From contig CALEYL010000074.1 in NCBI GenBank assembly GCA_937926205.1, forward strand, positions 124,001-188,000: a stretch of DNA of 64,000 nucleotides. Reading direction: 5' to 3'. Under the pieces are notes generated by a model. The model searched no databases. It worked only from the letters and a program-made list of their open reading frames with translations, and was not told the DNA's origin. Shown one piece after another: positions 1 through 8,885 of this stretch (its first letter is position 1; each line of letters opens with the position of its first letter). The position numbers and the translations under genes are program-made. Origin of the DNA: an uncultured Saprospiraceae bacterium (GTDB taxonomy: Bacteria; Bacteroidota; Bacteroidia; Chitinophagales; Saprospiraceae).

Positions 1-2472
1 GTTCATAAAGAAGTAAGGCAAAAAGGTTGGATAAGGCCGGGGCATGGTCACCGTGTTTACTTTTCGCAGGTCTGCAAGCAGGATATCGTATTCCTTAATT
101 TCTGTACCGACTTCAATCATTTTCCCGTAGGCGCTGCCATCTTTTGTTACCAAAGCTACCTGAATGGGTTTTGATGCGCCGTCCAGAGAGCGGACTTTGA
201 TGACCAGCTTTTTTTTGTTGAACAACTGCGCCCTCACCGGGTCAATTTTTTCATTCACATAAGCTTTTACACTATAATCATAGATAGCCACAGCATTCAG
301 GTTTTCGTTGTCTTTTTGAAAAAGTTGGTTCACTTTGATTTGGTATTCCGATTCATGGTTCTGGTCTGTGGGAAGCAGTTTTGAATCCCGGGACCACCAG
401 GTAGAAGACAATCCGGACCAATCATCGGCTGCCTCAAATAAATAAACCGGCTGATCGGCTCCGATTACCCGAACGCGGTAGGGATCGCGGTCATAAAAAT
501 CCCAGTCATAGGGAAGCCCCGGTTTTCCGGCAGGAAAAGTCTCCACATAATCCTTGCTTTTAACAAGAATATAGTAGGTCAGAAAACCGAAATTCACTTG
601 CTCCCGGGGTATTTCCGCGACGTAGGAAAAACCGTTTTCCCGCTTCATGTCAATCCGTTTCCAGTCCGGGCCGCTGGTCACCAGCAACTGCACTTCCAAT
701 CCGGGATCAGGGCCAATGACCTGCGCTTCGACGTTCAATGGCGCCCCGGTCATTGCTACGGCTGCCGGTTGGTGCACCAGCCAGGTTTTGTCTACCGATG
801 TTTCCGGAGCGTGGTATTCTCCAAGCTGAATGTTTTGCCAGGCATCGGTCGCTTTCCACTTGTTCTTAATGCCCGGCCTGGTCAGCAGGTAGACGCCGGG
901 GCCAACCATAAACTGCCCTCCGGAGACATCCGGCGCCAACTCGTTTTCTTCATTGAGCGCGGTCATCTTAAAGTCGCCCCCAAGATCATCCAGGTGGATG
1001 GCCATGCGGTTTTGATTCCACTGGATGACGGTCACCGTTTTTTCGAGGCTGTTTCTGCCGTAAGGATTGCTGACGATCTGTGCATCGGGCATCACCTCCA
1101 GGCGCCATACCCCATTTTCCAGTTTGTCTAAAAAATAGGCGCCGGTTCCCTGGTACTCAACAAGAGGAGAGCTGCCATAACCGGCTATTTGGCTAAGCGT
1201 AGACGGACTTATGGGCGGGACATTGGTTGAATTGGTGTAAAAATATTTGTCCGCTGCATTCAACATGGCCAGATCCTGCTCGTAATTCAGCGAAAAATCA
1301 TCAAAAGACGTATTGTCAGGATAGCGACCAAAGTCTTTGTATCGTGGAATCCGGTGGAAAACTTCGGAACAAATCTTCAGGCTCAGGGCCTTTTGCGGCG
1401 CATAGGCCAGGTTCATGTAGTGGGTATTGTATTCCGTATTGGCGTAAGCCAAAAACATGGGGTCATAAGCAAAATGGGTGGCGATCTGGATGCCTGCTTT
1501 CCGAAAGGAACGCGCCATGGCAGGGTATATGTACGATTTTCCGACATCAGCCGCATCAAATTCATAGACCAGTTTAGCGCCTTTGTATTGTTTTATTGTG
1601 GCATCAAAGGGAATGTTGTAGTCGTCAACATTGGGTAAAAAATTTCCGGGTAATTCCTTTTGATAGCCCAATCCGGTAGGGTACCACTGGAAGGTGCCAC
1701 CCTGAATCCCGCCCTTAAAATAGGCATCTGCCAGGTGTACGCTGTGGCTGATGTTGTAGAAAACCGGTTTCTTGCAGCCCGTTTTCCGCACCGCCTTCAC
1801 CATGCCCTGAATAAATGCCGTTACTTTTTCCGGCGCTTCCCGGTGGTGGGGTTCGTTGCTGATTTCAATGGCAAGCAGCCGGGGTTCGTCTTTATAAGCC
1901 ACACCGGTATAGGGATTGATGTGGTTCATAAACTGGAACAGATAGTTTTCCTGAGCTTTGATGGCCTCAGGGTTTGTAAGACAATCGCCTTTTCCGTATT
2001 TGGCCGAAAAGCCCGGCGTTGGTTCGTCCGGCTCCGGCCAGCCATTCCCCCAGAAAGCGATGGGGGTGATCACATAATTGATGTTGCGCTCTGCCAGTTT
2101 TTTCAACAGGTAGTCAAAAGCGTTCAAATGTTCATTGAACAACAAATTGCCGAGGGTATCGCTGATTTCCGTATCCCAGACATGCACCCGGAATAAATCA
2201 AAACCCAGCCTCGAAAAATGATAAACATCTTCGTCAATGGCCTTTAAGGGGTCCATCCCCAGTTTTTTGGCTGAACGGTAGGCGTGTGCAAAAGGGACGG
2301 TGTAATTACACCCGAAGCCCTGAATTTCCTGCTTGTTGTCTCCGCGGCGCATGACGCCCTGGTTGTCAATGATTACATTTTTTTGAAGCGCCTGAGCGGC
2401 CAAAGGCGTAAAGCCCAAATAAGTCACCAGTGAAAGAGCAACTAAAATTTTTACAGAGAAGGAATAATACAT
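1..2472 (-). CDS. Secreted clan-A (GH5-like) glycoside hydrolase, 3' end missing
   Basis: An open minus-strand frame runs from ATG at 2472 to the window edge without a stop (824 codons). It begins with a signal peptide (MYYSFSVKILVALSLV..., cleavage near AAQA). The next region reads like a TIM-barrel glycosidase: a GFGCNYTVPFAHAYR strand, LGFDLFRVHVWD, then AIEISNEPHH, whose E207 is the expected acid/base at the end of strand 4. LVYEFDAADVG has E304 in the place of the strand-7 nucleophile. That asparagine-glutamate plus late-glutamate layout is typical of clan GH-A (GH5 and relatives, for example beta-mannanases). The part after about residue 450 looks like beta-sandwich material. The C-terminus is outside the window, so a T9SS tail cannot be tested. 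The family assignment is by fold motifs only; the substrate is unknown. Confidence 0.72.
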   Translation of the reverse strand, partial: MYYSFSVKILVALSLVTYLGFTPLAAQALQKNVIIDNQGVMRRGDNKQEIQGFGCNYTVPFAHAYRSAKKLGMDPLKAIDEDVYHFSRLGFDLFRVHVWDTEISDTLGNLLFNEHLNAFDYLLKKLAERNINYVITPIAFWGNGWPEPDEPTPGFSAKYGKGDCLTNPEAIKAQENYLFQFMNHINPYTGVAYKDEPRLLAIEISNEPHHREAPEKVTAFIQGMVKAVRKTGCKKPVFYNISHSVHLADAYFKGGIQGGTFQWYPTGLGYQKELPGNFLPNVDDYNIPFDATIKQYKGAKLVYEFDAADVGKSYIYPAMARSFRKAGIQIATHFAYDPMFLAYANTEYNTHYMNLAYAPQKALSLKICSEVFHRIPRYKDFGRYPDNTSFDDFSLNYEQDLAMLNAADKYFYTNSTNVPPISPSTLSQIAGYGSSPLVEYQGTGAYFLDKLENGVWRLEVMPDAQIVSNPYGRNSLEKTVTVIQWNQNRMAIHLDDLGGDFKMTALNEENELAPDVSGGQFMVGPGVYLLTRPGIKNKWKATDAWQNIQLGEYHAPETSVDKTWLVHQPAAVAMTGAPLNVEAQVIGPDPGLEVQLLVTSGPDWKRIDMKRENGFSYVAEIPREQVNFGFLTYYILVKSKDYVETFPAGKPGLPYDWDFYDRDPYRVRVIGADQPVYLFEAADDWSGLSSTWWSRDSKLLPTDQNHESEYQIKVNQLFQKDNENLNAVAIYDYSVKAYVNEKIDPVRAQLFNKKKLVIKVRSLDGASKPIQVALVTKDGSAYGKMIEVGTEIKEYDILLADLRKVNTVTMPRPYPTFLPYFFMN

Positions 2473-2540
2473 GGCATGTTCTGTTTACAGTTAAAACCAG
2501 TAATCTGGTGGCGCTCTCGCCTTGAAGGCAGGATGATTTA

Positions 2541-2548
2541 CAAAGTTA
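2541..2548 (-). promoter_or_regulatory. Candidate -7 promoter element (TAACTTTG) for the clan-A glycosidase
   Basis: Read on the minus strand this is TAACTTTG, matching the Bacteroidota -7 consensus TAnnTTTG. It would give a leader of roughly 60 nt before the ATG at 2472. Confidence 0.5.
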
Positions 2549-2734
2549 TCTTTTAAAGCCATTTTGAGCAGGAATTATCAGCCCGATTCCCCCTCAGAAC
2601 ATGCAGCGGAGCGTATTTAAGGCAGCACCAATATGCCTTTCTATATACCAAATCCCCTCAAAAATCCTCACCTTTGCCAACCCAATAAAGAATTCATCAT
2701 TTTCCTGACACAGTCAGGTCAAATAGATATAAGC

Positions 2735-4003
2735 ATGTTCCGAGCCAACAATCCAAATTTAAAATCCTGGGTAAATGTACCTTCAGGCAGTGATTTCCCG
2801 ATCCAAAACCTGCCGTTTGGCGTTTATCGCGCTGAAAATGGCGAACCACACCTGTGTACGGCCATTGGCGAGCAGGTAGCCGATTTGTATGTGCTGGCAG
2901 AGCACGGTTTTTTTGACGATTTGGACATTTCGCGCGACATTTTCCGGCAGCCTGTACTCAACGATTTTATTGCTTTGGGCAAAGATAAAACCCGGGCAGT
3001 GCGCAACCGGCTCTCAGAAATTCTCGACGACGATCTGGAAACCTGGGATGCCAGCGAACTGGCTTCGTTTTTTCTGAAACCACAGACTCAGGTAGTTATG
3101 TTGTTGCCTTTGCGTATTGGCGACTACACCGATTTTTATTCCAGTCGCGAGCACGCGAGCAATGTAGGCGCCATGTTTCGCAGCGCCGACAATCCACTGC
3201 TGCCCAACTGGTTGCACCTTCCTGTGGGTTACCACGGGCGCGCTTCCTCCATTGTTGTGTCCGGTACGCCGGTGCGCCGCCCCAAAGGGCAGTTGATGCC
3301 GGATGGCGCAGAAAAGCCCATATTTGAAGCCAGCCGACAGCTCGATTTCGAACTGGAAATGGCTTTTGTCATCGGGAAGTCAACTGAATTGGGACAAAGT
3401 GTTTCCACAGCAAATGCCGAAGAATACATTTTCGGTATGATGCTGTTCAACGACTGGTCGGCGCGCGACATTCAGCGCTGGGAATATGTACCGCTCGGGC
3501 CGTTTCTTGGCAAAAATTTTGCTTCTACCGTATCACCCTGGGTTGTTACCCTGGATGCGTTGGAACCCTTTCGGGTGGCCGGCCCCAAACAAGGCCCGGA
3601 GGTGCTCCCCTACCTGCAGTTTGAAGGCGACCGGAGTTTTGACCTCCATTTAGAAGTCCTGATTGCTCCCGAAACAGGCGAGCCAAAGAAAGTCTGCCAT
3701 TCCAACTTTAAATACCTCTATTGGAACATGTGCCAGCAACTGGCGCACCACACCAGCAATGGCTGTAACATTCAGGTCGGCGACCTGTGTGCGTCCGGCA
3801 CCATTAGCGGTCCGACGCCCGATTCTTTCGGTTCCATGCTGGAAATATCCTGGAAAGGCACCCGGCCAGTGGCCATGCCCGACGGATCAGAACGCCGCTT
3901 TATTCAGGACGGCGATGCTGTCGTGCTGCGGGGTTGGGGAGAAAAAGATGGCGTCAGGATCGGCTTTGGAGAAGCGGTGGGCAAGTTGCTGCCTGCATTT
4001 TAG
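2735..4003 (+). CDS. fahA: Fumarylacetoacetase
   Basis: Last enzyme of tyrosine/homogentisate breakdown, splitting fumarylacetoacetate into fumarate and acetoacetate in the cytoplasm. The protein (422 aa from ATG 2735) has the family N-terminus SWVNVPSGSDFPIQNLPFGV, the metal-site acidic pair in DFELEMAFVIG, and the signature NDWSARDIQRWEYVPLGPF followed by GKNFASTVSPW. The frame is open further upstream to 2633, but the extra 34 residues (PFYIPNPLKNPHL...) do not resemble the family and 422 aa fits the usual ~420. A CACCTTTG box near 2670, close to the -7 consensus, would also lie inside that extension. No other tyrosine-degradation gene is adjacent; the gene appears to be a single-gene unit convergent with the next one. 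Confidence 0.95.
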   Translation: MFRANNPNLKSWVNVPSGSDFPIQNLPFGVYRAENGEPHLCTAIGEQVADLYVLAEHGFFDDLDISRDIFRQPVLNDFIALGKDKTRAVRNRLSEILDDDLETWDASELASFFLKPQTQVVMLLPLRIGDYTDFYSSREHASNVGAMFRSADNPLLPNWLHLPVGYHGRASSIVVSGTPVRRPKGQLMPDGAEKPIFEASRQLDFELEMAFVIGKSTELGQSVSTANAEEYIFGMMLFNDWSARDIQRWEYVPLGPFLGKNFASTVSPWVVTLDALEPFRVAGPKQGPEVLPYLQFEGDRSFDLHLEVLIAPETGEPKKVCHSNFKYLYWNMCQQLAHHTSNGCNIQVGDLCASGTISGPTPDSFGSMLEISWKGTRPVAMPDGSERRFIQDGDAVVLRGWGEKDGVRIGFGEAVGKLLPAF

Positions 4004-4041
4004 GAGCTTTCCCAAAATTGATAAAGAGCAAATTGGCAAGA

Positions 4042-4095
4042 GGCAAATTAGCAAGTAGGCAAGGAAGTATTCAATTTGCCCATTGCTAATTTGCC
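4042..4095. terminator. Bidirectional hairpin between convergent genes
   Basis: GGCAAATTAGCAA at 4042-4054 is perfectly complementary to 4083-4095, and the stem extends with GGCAA/TTGCC at 4058-4062 and 4076-4080. It lies between the stops of fahA (plus) and the PorW/SprE gene (minus). The arms consist of GCAA words spaced 7-8 bp apart, so it also belongs to the short-period arrays seen elsewhere in the window. Confidence 0.6.
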
Positions 4096-4104
4096 CTTTG
4101 GCTT

Positions 4105-7068
4105 TTACTTATTCAGGTAGTATTCTTCAAAAAAGGCTTTGTAAGCATCCAGGTTTTCTTCAGTGAGCAATTGGCGATAGTTATTCTGGCCAACGGCGAA
4201 CACTTCATAACCGGTAGAAGCCGGAATGAATTTTTCAGGATTCAACTTCGTTCCGTTGTAATATTTCATGGCATCCGCTTTGTTGTTAAAGCGGCGCAGA
4301 ACGAGTACCGGGATGTTTTTTTCCTTACCCAGGAACATGTTGGAAATCCGCAATTTATCCAGCTTATGGTATTCCTGGTTGTAGTCAGATACTTTATTTT
4401 TGTTGGCCTCCATGCTCGTATTGGCATCTTTGAACAAAATGAGGATGTAATGCGGTTCGTTGTCCTCTTCTTTGTATTTGGAAGCCGTCAGAGGGATTTC
4501 GTCGGCCCCGCCGGGTAATTTGGCGCCTCCGGCCGCACCCAGCAGGCGCAATATTTCTTTGGCACGCCGCTGCTCATCGGTATCCGGATAGGTGGCAATT
4601 ACCTTTTGCAATTCACTGACATAAGCATCTTTACCCCGCATGTTTCCAGAGCACATGGCCATCAACAGGGCATATTTGGGTTTAAGCGGATGCTTACCCA
4701 TGAGTGCCCCCAGAGCCTTTTCACTGCTGGAATAGACCTCCTGATAAAGCCCTTTGCTGAAATTGCCATAGATTTCATCGTATTGAAGATTCAGCTGAAG
4801 TTCTTCGTTCAGGTACTTCGAAGCAAAAGCAGGGTCCTTAAGGATACGGGCGTAATTTGTATTGGGATAACGCTCTAAAATTTTATCGTAATAATACCGC
4901 GCTTTGGTGCTGTTGTCGAGATCGGTATAAGACAGGTACAGATAATACCAGGCATCCAATTCATAGTTGCTGTTGGGAAAACGGGTGCAAAGTTCTTCCA
5001 GTACCGCAATCGATTTTTCGTAGTTCTGCAGGCGATCGCGGTAAAGCGTCCCCAGTTTGAACATCGCTTCGCGAATTTTTATGTTGGCTTCACTTTTTTG
5101 AGCATCTGTTTTAGGAATACCAGCCAACAGTTTATCCACTTCATCCTCGGTCAGCGCTGCATTGGAGACGGTCTCTGCTGCTGCCACGCCTTCCTCCGAA
5201 ATATCAGAAGATATCCTGCGATTAGACCGGCGCCAGTTGTCTTCCAGTTTGCGATCGCTCCACTTGGCTTCAAAATCGCGTTTGCCGCGCTTGACAGAGC
5301 GATCGTCATAAGCAAAGAAACTGCTTTCTTTCTGCAGGGCAGACTGCTGCCCCGCAACAACTTGCTTACCGCCTGGCGCCTGTCCCGGTTGAGCAAATGC
5401 CGCTGCGGCTGCTTTCCTCCGGATTTCATCCTGCTCTTTTTTAAGCTTGTTGGCCAGATCCAGTCGCTCTTCTTCACTCATGGCAGCCAGGCGAAGCAGG
5501 CTGTCCTGCAATTGAATGATTGTTATATTGGCTGCAATATCGGTGAGGCTGTTGCTCAGCTTGGTTACCCGATCGAAGCGCTCATCTGTGCTGGCCATGA
5601 CCTGTAGCGTGCTGTCGAAATAAGCTTTTGCAGGCACATAGTCTTCCACTTCGTAATACAGGTCAGCCAGTTTCAGATAGGATTCTGATTTCTGCGCGCG
5701 GTTCTGGCTGCTGTTTTTCAAAGAGAGCGTCAGGTTGGTGATGGCGGCCTCGCGGTTGCCTTCTTTTATTTCAATGATGGCAATCGCATAATAAATCTGG
5801 TCTACGTATTCGGCATTTTTAGGATCCTTCAGCAATTTTTCGAGGCTGGCGCGGGCGTCGTTGGCATTTCCTTTCCCGCTGAGCCAGGCATTTTGAGCCA
5901 TGTTGAGGCGGCTGCTGAATGCCATTTCGTAGTTTTTGCTGTATTTAAGCGAGCGTTCAAATGCGGCATAGGCGCCTTCTCCATTGCCCAAACGCTGATG
6001 AAGCTGGCCAAGGATGTAAGCAAAACGCGCTTTGGTTTCCCGCTTGGAAGCCTGCTCAATCGCTTTTTCCAAATAGCCCGTGGCTACGCCGTACGATTTC
6101 CGCTTAATGTGAAGGTAGGCTTCTACGCCGCTAACCTCCGCCCGTATGTCGTTAAAGGTTTCCGGGTCGTTGTCTAACTGGCTCAGAATGCGCTGGGCAC
6201 CATCGAAATTATCGCGTTCCAGATAAGTTTTAGCCATCCATAGCTGACCTTCCTGGTATGCAGGCCGGTGCTTCAAAAAATAGCTGTCCGGATTGCCATC
6301 TGAAGGGATTTCATCGCCTAAAGCAATGAGTTCCGGTTCTTTTTCAACAGGCGCTTCAGGCGTTACCGGCGTTTGGGTTTTAGGCTCTGCCGCATTCGTC
6401 ACCGATGTTTTTGGTGTTGTTTTTTTACCTTTAGAACTGCTGCTCTTCTTCTTTTTTTTGTTCTTTTTTGCCTGGCGATTGGCTTGCTTCCGCTTTTTGA
6501 TCTGTTCCCTGGCTTTGTTTATTTTTTCTTTCCTCGCCTGCTTTTGGGTAAGGGCTTTTTTCTTGCTGCCGGAAGAAGACGAACTGCTTCCTTTTTTAAC
6601 CTTGCCGCTTTTGCCCTTGCTCTTTTTGCTCATTTTTTGCGGACTGTATTCGTCCAGCATATAGCGCAGGGTGGTTTCTGCCGATTCATAATCTTTCTTC
6701 AGAAACTGGGCTTTCGCTACCAGGAGGTAGCAGTCGTCGGCCCAGTAGCTGCTGCGGTGCAAACTGACCACTGTAGCAACCTTTTCCACGGCTTTGTCGA
6801 GGTCGGGAGCTACCGCCTGTGGATTGCTCGCTGCGATATAAGGATACATTTCCAGCAATTGGTTGTAATTATCCTGGTGCTGTGCTGAAAGGCTGATGAT
6901 ACTCCCTTCCAACAACTCATTAGCATTGAAATAACCATTGTAATGAGCGGTCGTATTGTGATACAATTTCCCGAGGCCGGAAAGTTCACCTTTGCGTTTT
7001 TGTGTGGTGCAGGCTGTCAACATGACAACGGACAGCAAAACCCAAGCTGCTTTATATACCTGTTTCAA
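4105..7068 (-). CDS. porW: T9SS / gliding lipoprotein PorW/SprE-like, TPR protein
   Basis: 987-aa lipoprotein. The signal peptide ends in a lipobox, SVVMLTAC, with the lipidated cysteine at residue 20. The block GLGKLYHNTTAHYNGYFNAN directly after it is the hallmark N-terminus of the SprE/PorW family, needed for type IX secretion and gliding. TPR-like helical repeats fill about 60-150 and 270-800. The C-terminal domain (HYILILFKDANTS..., about 870-987) is also family-typical. Residues ~145-220 form an unusual Lys/Ser-rich low-complexity linker with KKKKKKSSSS-type runs. The start codon is TTG at 7068: a TAA lies in frame just upstream and the next methionine would destroy the signal peptide. 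Its cargo is probably represented in this window by the proteins with T9SS tails. Confidence 0.85.
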   Translation of the reverse strand: MKQVYKAAWVLLSVVMLTACTTQKRKGELSGLGKLYHNTTAHYNGYFNANELLEGSIISLSAQHQDNYNQLLEMYPYIAASNPQAVAPDLDKAVEKVATVVSLHRSSYWADDCYLLVAKAQFLKKDYESAETTLRYMLDEYSPQKMSKKSKGKSGKVKKGSSSSSSGSKKKALTQKQARKEKINKAREQIKKRKQANRQAKKNKKKKKSSSSKGKKTTPKTSVTNAAEPKTQTPVTPEAPVEKEPELIALGDEIPSDGNPDSYFLKHRPAYQEGQLWMAKTYLERDNFDGAQRILSQLDNDPETFNDIRAEVSGVEAYLHIKRKSYGVATGYLEKAIEQASKRETKARFAYILGQLHQRLGNGEGAYAAFERSLKYSKNYEMAFSSRLNMAQNAWLSGKGNANDARASLEKLLKDPKNAEYVDQIYYAIAIIEIKEGNREAAITNLTLSLKNSSQNRAQKSESYLKLADLYYEVEDYVPAKAYFDSTLQVMASTDERFDRVTKLSNSLTDIAANITIIQLQDSLLRLAAMSEEERLDLANKLKKEQDEIRRKAAAAAFAQPGQAPGGKQVVAGQQSALQKESSFFAYDDRSVKRGKRDFEAKWSDRKLEDNWRRSNRRISSDISEEGVAAAETVSNAALTEDEVDKLLAGIPKTDAQKSEANIKIREAMFKLGTLYRDRLQNYEKSIAVLEELCTRFPNSNYELDAWYYLYLSYTDLDNSTKARYYYDKILERYPNTNYARILKDPAFASKYLNEELQLNLQYDEIYGNFSKGLYQEVYSSSEKALGALMGKHPLKPKYALLMAMCSGNMRGKDAYVSELQKVIATYPDTDEQRRAKEILRLLGAAGGAKLPGGADEIPLTASKYKEEDNEPHYILILFKDANTSMEANKNKVSDYNQEYHKLDKLRISNMFLGKEKNIPVLVLRRFNNKADAMKYYNGTKLNPEKFIPASTGYEVFAVGQNNYRQLLTEENLDAYKAFFEEYYLNK

Positions 7069-7243
7069 AACTAAAGAGATTTAAAATTCGTTAAAAATGA
7101 GCCTTGTATGAACAAATCCATCGGGGAGACTTAATTTTGCACGCGATCTTTGCTTTTGGCGCACAAAATTATGGCAATATCGCAAGACTACAAACCTCTT
7201 AGCAGGGTCTAATAGTATATAAAACAGGCTAATTAACGCAAAA

Positions 7244-8140
7244 ATGGACGGCGAACAGTCGAAATCACGTTGGGAAACCTTCAAAGAGCAGCTCAAACAC
7301 AGCTACCGCTTCGTTATCATGACCGGTGATACCTTCGAAGAAGTGCGCGCTTATCGCCTCACTTTGCTGAATGCTTATGTGTTTGTTTCCAGTGTTTTGG
7401 TGGTCATTACCATTGCGGTGGTATCGCTTATTGCATTTACCCCGCTGCGCAAATATGTGCCTGGTTATGGCAGTGTGCCCGAAGATACGGCAATCCTCAA
7501 TCTTTACAACGAGCTGGAGGATATGGAGAAGGAACTCAATGCCTATCGCAGCTACTCCGAGAGTTTTCGCAAAATGCTGGTAGGCGATGTTCAGACCGAA
7601 GAAGAAGTGCCACCGGTGGATGTTTCTTATTACGACAGCCTTGCCGCAAGTTCGGTGCCCGTGTCTGAAACGGAGACAGAGTTACGCCAGGAAGCTGAAT
7701 TAGAGCAAGTTGGCGCCATTGCACGCAGTGGACGGATCACCAACTTCCCTGCCCGGGAGGTTCGTCTGGAGCAGATGTATTTCACATCCCCGCTCAACGG
7801 CGAAGTGGCTGCGGGATTTATGCCTGACAAAGGCCACTTCGGCATAGACATCCTGGCCGCAAAAAATACGGCCATCAAAGCCGCTATGGACGGCTATGTA
7901 TTCTTCTCCGACTGGACGCTGGAAACAGGCAATACGATCGGCATCCAGCACACCAATAATGTCATTACTTTTTACAAACACAACTCTTCCCTGTTGAAAA
8001 AAGCGGGGAGTTTTGTACGCGCCGGCGAAGGGGTAGCCATCATCGGCAACACCGGTGAACTGACCAATGGCCCCCACCTGCACTTTGAACTGTGGCACAA
8101 AGGGAAACCGGTAGATCCTTCTGAATACGTTAACTTTTAA
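7244..8140 (+). CDS. Membrane-anchored M23 peptidoglycan endopeptidase
   Basis: 298-aa protein with a short cytoplasmic N-terminus, one membrane segment (about residues 45-68, YVFVSSVLVVITIAVVSLIA), a periplasmic coiled stretch and a C-terminal LytM/M23 domain. The zinc ligands are intact: H198 and D202 in GHFGID, and H278-L-H280 in GPHLHFELW. The family hydrolyses peptide cross-links in peptidoglycan; complete ligands argue for an active enzyme rather than a divisome activator. It is divergently transcribed from the PorW/SprE gene across 175 bp, and its stop abuts the stop of the convergent thymidine kinase gene with no spacer. Confidence 0.9.
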   Translation: MDGEQSKSRWETFKEQLKHSYRFVIMTGDTFEEVRAYRLTLLNAYVFVSSVLVVITIAVVSLIAFTPLRKYVPGYGSVPEDTAILNLYNELEDMEKELNAYRSYSESFRKMLVGDVQTEEEVPPVDVSYYDSLAASSVPVSETETELRQEAELEQVGAIARSGRITNFPAREVRLEQMYFTSPLNGEVAAGFMPDKGHFGIDILAAKNTAIKAAMDGYVFFSDWTLETGNTIGIQHTNNVITFYKHNSSLLKKAGSFVRAGEGVAIIGNTGELTNGPHLHFELWHKGKPVDPSEYVNF

Positions 8141-8740
8141 TCATTCACTGCCACGCATCCGCAAATCAAGGATATTGCCCATGTGATAGCAGGTGCGGCA
8201 ACGGGGTTCGTAGCGGTCCTTTTCACCGAGCAAAATAGTAGCTTCTTCCTGTACCAAACGATACGAATGGGTGGCAAGGTTGCCGCAATGCGGACAGATG
8301 GCGTGCACTTTGGTAATGTATTCAGCAACGGACAGCAGATTGGGCATAGGGCCGAATGGCAAACCTCTGTAGTCCATATCCAGACCGGCTACGATGACGC
8401 GAATGCCTCTCAACGCAAGCCGCTGGCAATTTTCAGGAAGCTCTTCATCAAAAAACTGGGCTTCGTCTATGCCCACCACGTCAACCCCTTCGCTCAGCTG
8501 AAGCAGGCGGGAAGAATGATCGATGGGGGTAGAAAGGATGAAATTGGCATCGTGAGAAACGACTTTTTCTTCGCCATAACGGGTATCAACGCCGGGCTTG
8601 AAGATTTCAACCCGCTGATTGGCAATTTTGGAGCGTTTGAGCCGCCGAATGAGTTCTTCGGTTTTGCCCGAAAACATAGAGCCGCAGATGACTTCAATCC
8701 ATCCGCTGCGTTGCCCCTTAAAATGTGGTTCCAAAAACAT
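8141..8740 (-). CDS. tdk: Thymidine kinase
   Basis: Type II thymidine kinase for the deoxynucleoside salvage pathway (thymidine + ATP to dTMP). Visible are the P-loop GSMFSGKTEE (about residues 20-29), the Walker-B/catalytic region VVGIDEAQFF with E93 as general base, and a zinc ribbon: CPHCG plus CRTC near the C-terminus. The frame is open to a TTG at 8767, but that TTG lies inside a promoter -7 element, so I start at the ATG at 8740, giving 199 aa, the normal family length. Confidence 0.95.
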   Translation of the reverse strand: MFLEPHFKGQRSGWIEVICGSMFSGKTEELIRRLKRSKIANQRVEIFKPGVDTRYGEEKVVSHDANFILSTPIDHSSRLLQLSEGVDVVGIDEAQFFDEELPENCQRLALRGIRVIVAGLDMDYRGLPFGPMPNLLSVAEYITKVHAICPHCGNLATHSYRLVQEEATILLGEKDRYEPRCRTCYHMGNILDLRMRGSE

Positions 8741-8764
8741 GCGTACCGGGTTTATTGCTTTTCG

Positions 8765-8772
8765 CAAAGATA
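8765..8772 (-). promoter_or_regulatory. -7 element (TATCTTTG) of tdk; decides the start codon
   Basis: On the minus strand the sequence is TATCTTTG, a perfect TAnnTTTG match. The potential TTG start of tdk at 8767 falls within it, so the upstream start would precede transcription and the ATG at 8740 is the credible start. Confidence 0.65.
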
Positions 8773-8885
8773 ACCGCTTGAATGGAATTCCGGCATCCGA
8801 TTGGCCTGGGTTATAAAACCGGGATGTGGTCGTTGCTGTTTATGCTTAAGCCCAAACAAAAATTGTCCAAAACTCAAATCACAAT

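Noticed and set aside
2704..2718. CCTGACACAGTCAGG palindrome before fahA as an operator
   Set aside because: Only 6-bp arms and no nearby regulator; too weak to call.
8741..8767. TTG start of tdk giving 208 aa
   Set aside because: The TTG lies inside the TATCTTTG promoter element, and the ATG at 8740 gives the normal length.
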